Below are positions 1 through 8,553 of a stretch of 64,000 nucleotides of DNA, in pieces. The first letter of the stretch is position 1; each line of letters begins with the position of its first letter. The notes under the pieces are model-generated. The model was not told the origin of the DNA, did not search any database, and saw nothing but the letters and a program-made list of their open reading frames with translations. Source of the stretch: Chitinophaga polysaccharea (lineage in GTDB: Bacteria; Bacteroidota; Bacteroidia; Chitinophagales; Chitinophagaceae); contig NZ_VIWO01000006.1 of the NCBI RefSeq assembly GCF_007829335.1, positions 1-64,000 of the forward strand. Direction: 5' to 3'. The position numbers and the translations under genes were made by a program.

Positions 1-899
1 TCCACTGCTTTGGGAGGAATCACAAAACGAAGGTTGCCTAAGTCATCATAAGCATAGTACGTACACAACCATCCCATATGCCCGGTACCAGGCGTAGCAG
101 ATAATTGTACTTTCTTGAGCACCATCCGGTTTTCTTTGTCTTTGTACTCCACTACCTGATTGCCAGCTTCATCGATCGCTACATTCTTATATAACTGGCC
201 CGCGGCATATACGCGGCCGGCGACACTGGTAGGTATTACCTGGCCGTTTGCGAAGTCCCATATTCTTACAGAGTCACTGGCAGCATTTACCAGGTACTGG
301 TTCTCTACGTACTTATTTCCACCCCGTTCTACACCAGCAGGATTGTTCTTTGCCCAGCTGGCCCCAGGAGCATATGTTTTCAGCACCCGGTTTAAAGGAG
401 AGGCTTCGAAATCAACACTGCTGTAATGCACTTTTTCACCCGGCGTTTGGGATAAGTAAAAAGTGTTTTGTGCATTAAACGGATCGGTTTTAAACTTCCC
501 ATCGGCGGTTCCGGGAGCCACATAAGGCAGGTACTTCTGTTGTTCCCTGCCAAGGGCATCGTATATAACCGGTGCCACCAGGTCCTTTCCTCCCGGGGTA
601 ATGGCTTTGGATACTGTTTGCAATGGCCTGCCAAGACCATCAAAGTATTGAGTAGTTTGCCGCACCTGGTCTACCGTACGTGCGGCAGCCGTAACATAGG
701 CAGTATCCGTAGTGGCTACCGCCGGCTCCCAGGTACGTACGTAGTTGATAGTAGTATTAGTATACGCCGCTGGTACAGCTACCGGCGTGGCTGCCGGCCG
801 CACCGTGGATGTTGGAGTTTGTGCACCCGCCATTACTCCTGCACCTAGCAACAGCATAATAGCCACCAGCTTTTTATTTAAAATAGGGATGTTTTTCAT
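1..899 (-). CDS. DUF6443 / RHS-type secreted protein, N-terminal part (runs off left edge)
   Basis: Reading leftward from ATG at 899, the frame stays open to the window edge (about 299 codons). Residues 1-27 form a signal peptide ending in AGAQ. A Thr/Pro/Ala-rich linker is followed by NYVRTWEPA and the hallmark QYFDGLGRPLQTV, which is the start of the DUF6443 domain that opens many giant RHS/YD-repeat proteins of Bacteroidota. The end visible here (YYAYDDLGNLRFVIPPKAV) is the usual run into YD repeats. It lies 19 bp downstream of another RHS-like gene on the same strand, so the two are probably co-transcribed. In the family the variable C-terminus can carry a toxin, but that part is not visible here. 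Confidence 0.85.
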   Translation of the reverse strand, partial: MKNIPILNKKLVAIMLLLGAGVMAGAQTPTSTVRPAATPVAVPAAYTNTTINYVRTWEPAVATTDTAYVTAAARTVDQVRQTTQYFDGLGRPLQTVSKAITPGGKDLVAPVIYDALGREQQKYLPYVAPGTADGKFKTDPFNAQNTFYLSQTPGEKVHYSSVDFEASPLNRVLKTYAPGASWAKNNPAGVERGGNKYVENQYLVNAASDSVRIWDFANGQVIPTSVAGRVYAAGQLYKNVAIDEAGNQVVEYKDKENRMVLKKVQLSATPGTGHMGWLCTYYAYDDLGNLRFVIPPKAV

Positions 900-918
900 G
901 CTACATTCATTAAGGGGA

Positions 919-3900
919 TTAACGCAACAGGGATTGATACTGGTAATCGAATTGTTTAAGGATGCTTTTATTCTGATCTCGGATCACTTTCAGTCTTCCC
1001 ATTTCATCATACTCGTAATAGATCGTTTTACCAGATGGATCTGTTTCACTGGTCATACCAAACAAAGGAGTATAGGTGAAAGTGGTCACCAAAGCCTGTG
1101 GCAGGCTCGTACGAATACCATTTAAAGCTGTCCTTAACTGATCGGGAGTATAACTATCCGTATTGGTTAAATAAGCTGGAGCGATATACTTCATCACCGT
1201 ATCGTAGGTACTACCCACAATCTTGGCTACAGGAAATTGCTCATTATAACCCCACAGGTATACCTCACGGACGTCATTGGCATTAGCCTTCTCTTGTATA
1301 TTTCCTTTAGATGTATAAGAGATCACGCTTACCCGGTCCTCTGTCGGACTATTAGTGATCTGCTCTTTCAGGTTTTGAAAAGCGATGATCTGCTTATCAG
1401 GCCTGGTAAACATATAAGATACCGTTTTCTGATTCATTTGCCCAGTGCCTACCTTCTTTGTTAATGATATGATCGGGGCAACCATATTTCTGTTAATCAT
1501 GCTGTCATATACCGCGCCCGTTCCTTTAAGGTCCAGCGGGTAAGTATAGGCCATTGACTGCACTTTTCCACCACTCTGGTTTTCCGACACATCCCTGATC
1601 ATAACACGATTTGAATCATTGATATAAGAATAGGTCTGCATCTTTTCTACCAGCTTGCCTGAGTTATCACTGGCGTATGTTCTTTCGGTTGTTGATTGCA
1701 ATGCCTTTCGCATAAAAACAAGTGGGTATCTCTCTATATCCAGGCACGAAATTTCATCAGCTGAAGGTGGATCATATTGGCATAAAGTTGTTGTCAATTT
1801 CCTGGTATTATAATTATATATATTGGCCTTAACGGAAAAATCGTAAACATTTTCGATAGCCTTCAGAAGCTGTAAGGAGTCGACACCAGCAGCAGATACC
1901 TTCTTATACATATTGGTCTTGGTTTCCCCAATCATAAAATCGCCATAAGCACAACGTGGTGTTCCAAAAATCCTGTTACCCTCTACTATATTGGAATTCA
2001 GGATGTCATTATAGGAAAATATGTGCTCAGTTGTCTGCTTTTCTTCTACCCCGTCCATGGTCTCAATAACAGATGAATGGTAGGCACCAGATCCCCCAAG
2101 GATGGTGGTAGGCGTTATAATGCTATTCCCGATATACAGGTATATAAGTGTTGCCTGCGGGTAGCATGGAAAGAAGTCAACTGGGAATGGGCCACTCGGG
2201 TAAGTACAGGCTGCAAAAAATGGGCTGGTTACGTTTTGATACATGTCCCTGCTAAAAGCAATCCCAAATGTCGAAATAGTAGAATCTTTGAGGTGCATAT
2301 ATTTAAATGACCGGTTACCGGCTTTCACTCCATCACTTGTGTAGGAAGTAATGCCAGATACGCTGACACTACCAATGGCAATAATTATTGGAATAGTATC
2401 TGCCACCTGGCCTTCCATCACAAAGTCCACTGACCCATTTGTACAACCACCTACTACGGTGAGACTCAAAATATATTGGCCTGGGTCGAGCAACAATGAC
2501 AGGGAATCTGATTTATCAAGACCGGCCCCTCCTGTAATTACAGTCTTCAGCGTTGCTGCTTCTTTAATAGTGAAGGTGGCTTTCTGATGGATTGGGTCAT
2601 AATTACAATCCGGGTTATTAGTATCAAAGTTTGCGCTGGTATATGCATTGACCATCTGACGGAAGGGAATTGTTATGTTTTGCGTAACAGTAACCGCTCC
2701 TGTTAAACCAGTACCTTGGGTAATCAGGTTTTCATGTTGGAAATGCTTAACTATTTTAATATCAGGTCCCTTATTATAACTATAACCGATCGAATCGTAT
2801 CCCCCGGTCGGATAAATTATCTTCTTTAATAGCCCATAAGTCATCAGCGTCGTATCCGGCGTGCGATCTCCAAATCTCGCCCACCCGCCAACAAGATTAT
2901 TGTAAATTCCTGGATAGTCATTACTGATATCTGGCATCAGGTATTTATTTGATAACTTACCATTGTAATAACCGTAGAAATCCTGTGCGCCCGACCACCG
3001 TTGCGGCAGATCATTGCCGCGAATATAATCGAACTTATACCTCAATAACTTACTGGTATCTACCAGGCTGCTTCCTCCCATTTGGCATTCCTTCAGGTAC
3101 AACCGATATTTTAATGTTGTATCTGATATCATCTTCTTTTCCCCCTGAAGGAAAGCGTCATTAATATCCGTGCTGGAAAAATAGTCTTGTACCAGGGCCA
3201 TTTGCTTAATTATTTGTCCCTGGTTATTTTTTACGTAAATCCCATTTAACGCAAGTCCACCGCCGTCCTGCCTACTAGTGTAATTAAAATCAACGCTTCC
3301 ATTGGTAAATGTAATATGGCTCAAAGCCTTACCTCCAATTTGATTTTTGGTGATCCCACAGCTATAACTGCTTGTCTTCAGAAGAGGAGGATCCGTACAA
3401 ACAACGTGCGCTTGCGCTTCATAATAGAGAATACTAAACGATTCACTTAAATTCGCCAGGTAAGTATGCGAATAATCTGTATAGCTCAGCTGTATGGTAT
3501 CCTGGTTCGGTTTGATGATGGAAGTCAGGTACCAGGAGGTAATTACCGGATCTGGAAATGGCTTGGGTCCAACGTATCCACTTTCAATAGTAGCGGAAGT
3601 TTCCCCAGCATTAAATGTATATACAATACCACTCTCGTCTGTAACCTGGAAACCACTGGTCAACGTCGCCCCAAGCTTTTTTATCTGCAAATTCGTGGTA
3701 TTCAGGCTTACAGGTTCATTATTCACATCCATGATGAACTTTGCATCAATACCATTCATACTAATAGAAAACAAATCAGACTCCTTATCCGCATTCGATT
3801 GTTCCATCGCATAATTATAGATAGGTACAGTCCAGGTACGAAAATCCGTATTGAAGTTATTATACACCTGACCCCACTCCGCCCTCTTCTCATCTGGCTT

Positions 3901-4308
3901 TCCCAATACAATCCTTGAAATCGCCCCGCCACAATTAAGACTCCAGCCTAAGCCCACGTTCGACGCCAATTCATTCACCCTGATTCCATTGGAGGCATAA
4001 TTGATCGATATCGGCAAACTTAAGAACCTGGAATTGATGGTATAAAAGGGAATACCCACACTCGGTGTGCCAGTCGACAGATTCACGCTCGCATCACCTC
4101 CTTTATTAATGGTAGCCGCATTCGGCGACGGCAGCAATATCCGGTTAGGCTCCAGGTTAGGTGCACCTCCCGCGGGTTCCGTGGCGGCAGCCAAAGATGG
4201 AGCTAAAGCCCGCTTATGTGTCACATCAGGCAAAGAGTCCGACGTCTGGGCAAAACCTCCCATCACCACTCCTAAAAAAACACCCAGGAACAAAACAGAT
4301 TTCCACAT
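919..4308 (-). CDS. Secreted RHS-repeat-like protein upstream of the DUF6443 gene
   Basis: About 1129 residues from ATG at 4308. The frame is open further upstream, but this start gives a clean signal peptide (MWKSVLFLGVFLGVVMGGFAQ minus its last residues), so the 44 residues before it were dropped. The body contains GLGWSLNCGGAISR, typical of the first conserved block in Bacteroidota RHS-associated surface proteins, then beta-rich repeats. It ends in YD-repeat-like sequence (DPSGKTIYYEYDEMGRLKVIRDQNKSI cut short here) and FDYQYQSLLR. These proteins are exported and usually sit directly before a DUF6443 gene, as here. Function is unknown; a surface or polymorphic-toxin role is inference. There is no lipobox. 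Confidence 0.8.
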   Translation of the reverse strand: MWKSVLFLGVFLGVVMGGFAQTSDSLPDVTHKRALAPSLAAATEPAGGAPNLEPNRILLPSPNAATINKGGDASVNLSTGTPSVGIPFYTINSRFLSLPISINYASNGIRVNELASNVGLGWSLNCGGAISRIVLGKPDEKRAEWGQVYNNFNTDFRTWTVPIYNYAMEQSNADKESDLFSISMNGIDAKFIMDVNNEPVSLNTTNLQIKKLGATLTSGFQVTDESGIVYTFNAGETSATIESGYVGPKPFPDPVITSWYLTSIIKPNQDTIQLSYTDYSHTYLANLSESFSILYYEAQAHVVCTDPPLLKTSSYSCGITKNQIGGKALSHITFTNGSVDFNYTSRQDGGGLALNGIYVKNNQGQIIKQMALVQDYFSSTDINDAFLQGEKKMISDTTLKYRLYLKECQMGGSSLVDTSKLLRYKFDYIRGNDLPQRWSGAQDFYGYYNGKLSNKYLMPDISNDYPGIYNNLVGGWARFGDRTPDTTLMTYGLLKKIIYPTGGYDSIGYSYNKGPDIKIVKHFQHENLITQGTGLTGAVTVTQNITIPFRQMVNAYTSANFDTNNPDCNYDPIHQKATFTIKEAATLKTVITGGAGLDKSDSLSLLLDPGQYILSLTVVGGCTNGSVDFVMEGQVADTIPIIIAIGSVSVSGITSYTSDGVKAGNRSFKYMHLKDSTISTFGIAFSRDMYQNVTSPFFAACTYPSGPFPVDFFPCYPQATLIYLYIGNSIITPTTILGGSGAYHSSVIETMDGVEEKQTTEHIFSYNDILNSNIVEGNRIFGTPRCAYGDFMIGETKTNMYKKVSAAGVDSLQLLKAIENVYDFSVKANIYNYNTRKLTTTLCQYDPPSADEISCLDIERYPLVFMRKALQSTTERTYASDNSGKLVEKMQTYSYINDSNRVMIRDVSENQSGGKVQSMAYTYPLDLKGTGAVYDSMINRNMVAPIISLTKKVGTGQMNQKTVSYMFTRPDKQIIAFQNLKEQITNSPTEDRVSVISYTSKGNIQEKANANDVREVYLWGYNEQFPVAKIVGSTYDTVMKYIAPAYLTNTDSYTPDQLRTALNGIRTSLPQALVTTFTYTPLFGMTSETDPSGKTIYYEYDEMGRLKVIRDQNKSILKQFDYQYQSLLR

Positions 4309-4705
4309 GAAAGGTAAACCGCATAATCTATCATTATGCCCGGGACCAATAACCATTTCTCTATTATCAGTTGAATTTATAATTACCATTGACGGCGATT
4401 TTGGTATAAGGGGAATAACACCAGGAAATTCCTGTTGCATTATCTTGGGGATGTTAAAATATATACTAAATATTCACAGACTAGGTCAAACAACGACTCA
4501 TAAGTACAGAAATTTTATTATGGGTTACGAAAATGTTAACAATCAAATTACCTCTCTAAGGTATACAATTTTAAAATTAATCTAAAATCTTTCACTAAAA
4601 TACCCCTCCGCCACGCACCCTACATGCGCACGCGAAAAAACAGCCATGGTCTTCCTACCAACCATAACAAGCAAACAACAAATTAGATTTAGCGTATATA
4701 CCTGC

Positions 4706-6397
4706 CTACCAGAACCGCACGTAAATCACCGATAATAACAACAAAATAGTAACCGCCAATATAACCGACGACGGCTTCAATTTAAACATCTCATAGTCCA
4801 GTGCAAACGCCTTGGCGCTCACTTTCGGCCCCGCCAGGCTAATGGCCACCATCACCAGCACCGTGGTCAGGAACGACCACCCCAGGCTGATAAAAAATGG
4901 AATCTCGTATACACCGCTGGCATTGTGGAACGCGGAATACAACATCGTTTCCGGTCCAAATACTTTCACTGCTACCTGGTTAAAAAACAGCGAAGCGGCA
5001 AAACCCGTGATGATACCGGCAATAGCAGCGGCGCCACTGGTACGCTTCCAGAACATGCCCAGTATAAATGTGGCAAATACACCCGGACTAATAAAGCTGG
5101 AATACTTCTGTACAAAGGTATATCCTCCTGCGCCGCCGATGTCCAGCACATCGTTCCAGGTAAAGAACACGCCGATAACGATGGCCGCGATAATGGTTAA
5201 ACGACCTACCCACACCAGCTGCTTTTCGTCGGCCTCCGTGTTGATATATTTCTTATAAACGTCTAACGTAAAAATAGTGGAGATACTGTTCGACTTGCCC
5301 GCCAGCGATGCTACGATGGCAGCAGTCAATGCGGCGATAGCCAGTCCTTTTAACCCTGCCGGCAACAAGGTGAGTATGGCGGCATAAGCGCCATCTTTAT
5401 GCCCGCCTTCCAGCTGCGGCAAATGCCCATGCTGGTATAATACATATGCTACAATACCTGGCAGCATTACTATTACCGGCATCAATATTTTTAATAATCC
5501 CGCGAATAAAATACCTGTACGCGCGGTCTGCAAATCCGCACCCAGAGCGCGTTGCGTAATGTACTGGTTACAACCCCAGTAATTGAGGTTGCTGATCCAC
5601 TGCCCTGCTATATACATCCCGAAACCAGGGAGTATCAGGTACTTGTTCACATAGTCTTGCGGCGCATCCATTGCAGGCTTCCTCAACATCATATGAAAGT
5701 GGTCCGGCGCTTCTTTCATCAGAATATTAAAACCGGCGAGTACATCTTTCCCCAATCCAAATTTTTCACTTACTACTGTTAATGCCATATATGTTGTAGC
5801 CAGGCCACCAATAATCAATACGCCTACCTGTATTACATCAGTATAACCAATAACTTTCATTCCTCCCAGGGTAATAATAATGGAGAAGACGGCCAGCGCC
5901 AGCATCACCTCATGGAAATAAGCACCGCCTAAAAGCCCGTTGATGGCCAATGCCCCCAGGTATAAAATGGACGTGAGGTTCACAAATACATACAGGAATA
6001 GCCAGAATATCGACATAATCAACGCCACTGTTTCATTATACCGCGTTTTCAAAAACTGCGGCATGGTATATATCTTGTTTTTGATGTATACCGGCATGAG
6101 AAAAATAGCTACGATAATCAGTGCTGCCGCCCCTACCCATTCATACACAGACACGGCAATGCCTACAAAAAAACCGTCGCCGCTCATACCGATGAACTGC
6201 TCTGCTGAAATATTGGATGCGATAATGGAGGCGCCAATGGCCCACCAGGTCAGTGAACCCTCTGCAAGGAAGAAATTCTTGGAAGCACTCGTTACACCTT
6301 TCTTCTTCCGCTTGTAAATCCAGTAACCATAGGTAGCAACAATAATAAAGTACAATGCAAACACCAGGTAGTCCTTGAGGACAAGTTGATAACTCAT
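4706..6397 (-). CDS. Sodium:solute symporter (SSS family), probable inositol or sugar importer
   Basis: The 563-residue polytopic membrane protein has many hydrophobic segments and the SSS-family stretch around IIASNISAEQFIGMSGDGF, the usual N-terminal transmembrane signature of SGLT-like Na+/sugar transporters. The length matches the family. It starts 128 bp downstream of inositol oxygenase on the same strand, with a hairpin terminator in between, so it may depend on read-through or on its own promoter. The substrate is not readable from sequence. Myo-inositol is inferred from the neighbour; other sugars or glucuronate remain possible. Confidence 0.85.
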   Translation of the reverse strand: MSYQLVLKDYLVFALYFIIVATYGYWIYKRKKKGVTSASKNFFLAEGSLTWWAIGASIIASNISAEQFIGMSGDGFFVGIAVSVYEWVGAAALIIVAIFLMPVYIKNKIYTMPQFLKTRYNETVALIMSIFWLFLYVFVNLTSILYLGALAINGLLGGAYFHEVMLALAVFSIIITLGGMKVIGYTDVIQVGVLIIGGLATTYMALTVVSEKFGLGKDVLAGFNILMKEAPDHFHMMLRKPAMDAPQDYVNKYLILPGFGMYIAGQWISNLNYWGCNQYITQRALGADLQTARTGILFAGLLKILMPVIVMLPGIVAYVLYQHGHLPQLEGGHKDGAYAAILTLLPAGLKGLAIAALTAAIVASLAGKSNSISTIFTLDVYKKYINTEADEKQLVWVGRLTIIAAIVIGVFFTWNDVLDIGGAGGYTFVQKYSSFISPGVFATFILGMFWKRTSGAAAIAGIITGFAASLFFNQVAVKVFGPETMLYSAFHNASGVYEIPFFISLGWSFLTTVLVMVAISLAGPKVSAKAFALDYEMFKLKPSSVILAVTILLLLSVIYVRFW

Positions 6398-6462
6398 AAG
6401 TGGATCGATAACGCGGGTATAAAATACCTAGACTGAATATAACCATTCCGGCGTGGAAAACT

Positions 6463-6507
6463 TAAAAAATTATCGGGTTGGATGTAATGGCACCCATACC
6501 CGATAAT
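6463..6507 (-). terminator. Rho-independent terminator after inositol oxygenase
   Basis: On the minus strand ATTATCGGGT (6507-6498) pairs perfectly with ACCCGATAAT (6478-6469) around a 19-nt loop and is followed at once by a T run (6469-6464). It lies between the stop of the oxygenase gene and the symporter start. It would terminate or attenuate the transcript before the symporter. Confidence 0.75.
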
Positions 6508-6525
6508 GCGATATTATCTGACTAA

Positions 6526-7407
6526 TCAGAACTTCAATGTAGATGGCAGGTATTTAGCCACCAGGTCTTCATAATATGGTTTTAACTCTTTCCAGTTAGG
6601 CGGGTTGGGACTTTTGGAATACAAGTCATACGGATTAAACAAATCCACCCACTTAAACATTTCCACATCATGCGCATTCATCAGGTGACCATAGGCATGC
6701 TCTCTATGCTGCGGGTAAAAAGAGTGATAACGCAGCATATACAGCCCCGGCTCCGGCAGATGCGGCTTCATGATCTGGTAAATATATTCATCGTGCCCCC
6801 AGCTCATATGCACATTATCCAGTCCGCAATTGGGCTCGTACACACCGTATTTGGTATTGTAATCCGGGTTGTTGATATCCGGGTTGTTCTTGAAGAATTC
6901 AGGAAAAACAATCTTGTCGGAAAAAGCACAGCCCACCGGGAAAGTATCTCCCACTACTGCCCATTGTGGCTCGCCAAACAAACATAGCACCTTGCCCATG
7001 TCGTGGAATAAACCGGTTAACACCATCCAGTCGGGGTGGCCATCCGCACGGATAGCTTCTGATGTTTGCAGTAAATGCTGGAACTGATCCAGGTCGGTAT
7101 CCGGGTCAGAGTCATCTACCAGCTGGTTCAGGAAATCAAAAGCATCCCATACCGACATCTCTCTCTTGTTGAAGGAAAGAAACTCCTGTTCTTTCTGCCG
7201 CACAAAGGCGTACGACTGGTAAGTATGATTCAAACGGTAAAATTCGCGTACGGTATCGCGGGGAGGCGCATCGTAATTCCGGAATTCACTGGTGCTTTTT
7301 TCCTTGTTGATATTGGCAGGATCGGGATAGCGCTCCAATAAATCATCTTCCCATTGGTCCAGCGATTGAAGAGGTGCAGGATTAGGCTGCCCATTAACGT
7401 TATCCAT
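6526..7407 (-). CDS. Inositol oxygenase (MIOX)
   Basis: The 293-residue protein matches the di-iron MIOX family, which oxidises myo-inositol with O2 to D-glucuronate. The six expected iron ligands are all visible: His111 (QHLLQTSEAIR), His135 and Asp136 (GLFHDMGK), His205 (SWGHDEY), His228 (RYHSFYP) and Asp261 (NPYDLYSK). The GEPQWAVVGDTFPVGC block is also intact. The length is close to that of animal MIOX, with only a modest N-terminal difference. It is divergent from a LacI-family gene and upstream of an SSS transporter, suggesting an import-and-oxidise unit. Glucuronate would then be handled by genes elsewhere. MIOX is known but uncommon in bacteria. Confidence 0.95.
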   Translation of the reverse strand: MDNVNGQPNPAPLQSLDQWEDDLLERYPDPANINKEKSTSEFRNYDAPPRDTVREFYRLNHTYQSYAFVRQKEQEFLSFNKREMSVWDAFDFLNQLVDDSDPDTDLDQFQHLLQTSEAIRADGHPDWMVLTGLFHDMGKVLCLFGEPQWAVVGDTFPVGCAFSDKIVFPEFFKNNPDINNPDYNTKYGVYEPNCGLDNVHMSWGHDEYIYQIMKPHLPEPGLYMLRYHSFYPQHREHAYGHLMNAHDVEMFKWVDLFNPYDLYSKSPNPPNWKELKPYYEDLVAKYLPSTLKF

Positions 7408-7506
7408 AATATCAGGTTTTTAAAAAGTTCGTGGAAAAGCAGGAATAGTTCCTTTGCTAAATATGCAATCTTTTTAAAAATCTTCCGCATAATAGAATAA
7501 CTTTAT

Positions 7507-7526
7507 TTACTTAACCGATTAAGTAA
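7507..7526. promoter_or_regulatory. LacI-type operator, 8-bp arms
   Basis: TTACTTAA (7507-7514), a 4-bp centre CCGA, then TTAAGTAA (7519-7526) form a perfect inverted repeat. The TTAA-CCGA-TTAA core with central CG resembles LacI-family operators. It sits 13 bp before the ATG of the LacI-type gene and about 100 bp before the inositol oxygenase start. It is therefore placed to autoregulate the repressor and possibly control the oxygenase operon. Confidence 0.65.
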
Positions 7527-7539
7527 CATAGGGTAAAAT

Positions 7540-8553
7540 ATGGAGAATGTCACGATCCGGATGCTGGCAGAACGACTACAACTGTCGACTGCCACTATTT
7601 CGAAAGCATTGAATAACAGCCACGAAATCAGTGAGGAAACCCGGCAACGGGTGCTGGCACTGGCTGCCGAGCTCAATTACGTGCCCAATCCATATGCCAG
7701 CAGCCTCAGGAAAAAGGCCAGCAACACCATCGCAGTGGTAATCCCCGAAGTAGCCGACAGCTTCTTCGCCGAAGCGATCAACGGCATCGAAGCGGTAGCC
7801 CAGGAAAAAGGATACCATGTGCTCATCTATCTCTCCCACGAAAACAGCCAGAAAGAACAAACCATCCTGAAAGATTTTCAGAGCGGCCGCGTAGATGGGG
7901 TCCTGATTTCGGTGACTACAGAAACTACGGCTACCGGGCTGGAACAACTGGTCCGCGACAAACCCGTGGTATTTTTCGACCGGGTCTGTGAAGAAGTAAA
8001 AGCAGCCAAAATTACCACCGATGATGCCACCGCGGCCTACCGGGCCACCACCCACCTCATCGCAGGCGGATGCCGCCGTATAGGGCTGTTATCGGCCTCC
8101 CGGCAACTCTCTATCAGCAACAAACGCGCAGAGGGATTCCAGCAGGCACTACTCGACCATCAACTGCCCCTTCTCCCCAACGCCATTACTTACTGCTACA
8201 ATGAGAGCGCCGCTAACTACCAGCTGCTGAAAACAGCCTTCCTGGAAAATGACTATGACGGCATTATCGCTACTACGGAAAAGCTGTCTACTGCCGTATA
8301 CGAGGTATGTGAAGCCCTGCAATGGCGCATCCCGGAAGACTTACAGGTGATAGGATTCTCTAACCTGTCTACCGCCCGCTTCCTCAACCCCTCTCTTACT
8401 ACTATCACCCAGCCGGCTTTTGAAATGGGCAAGGCGGCAGCCACCCTGCTGTTTCGCGCCCTAAAAAGCAATAACTTCCCATTGCAGCAGCAACAGGAAG
8501 TTATTCCCTCTTCTCTCATCGCCAGGAACTCTACCCTGGCTAAGGATAAGTAA
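7540..8553 (+). CDS. LacI/GalR-family transcriptional regulator
   Basis: 337 residues. Residues 1-57 form the LacI helix-turn-helix and hinge (TIRMLAERLQLSTATISKAL, then NYVPNPYASSLRKKASN). The rest is a periplasmic-binding-protein-like effector domain starting NTIAVVIPEV. The length is normal. The gene is divergent from inositol oxygenase with a palindrome just before its start, so control of inositol catabolism by an inositol-related ligand is the simplest inference. Its stop overlaps the convergent DUF5008-type gene by 14 bp (8540-8553). Confidence 0.92.
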   Translation: MENVTIRMLAERLQLSTATISKALNNSHEISEETRQRVLALAAELNYVPNPYASSLRKKASNTIAVVIPEVADSFFAEAINGIEAVAQEKGYHVLIYLSHENSQKEQTILKDFQSGRVDGVLISVTTETTATGLEQLVRDKPVVFFDRVCEEVKAAKITTDDATAAYRATTHLIAGGCRRIGLLSASRQLSISNKRAEGFQQALLDHQLPLLPNAITYCYNESAANYQLLKTAFLENDYDGIIATTEKLSTAVYEVCEALQWRIPEDLQVIGFSNLSTARFLNPSLTTITQPAFEMGKAAATLLFRALKSNNFPLQQQQEVIPSSLIARNSTLAKDK

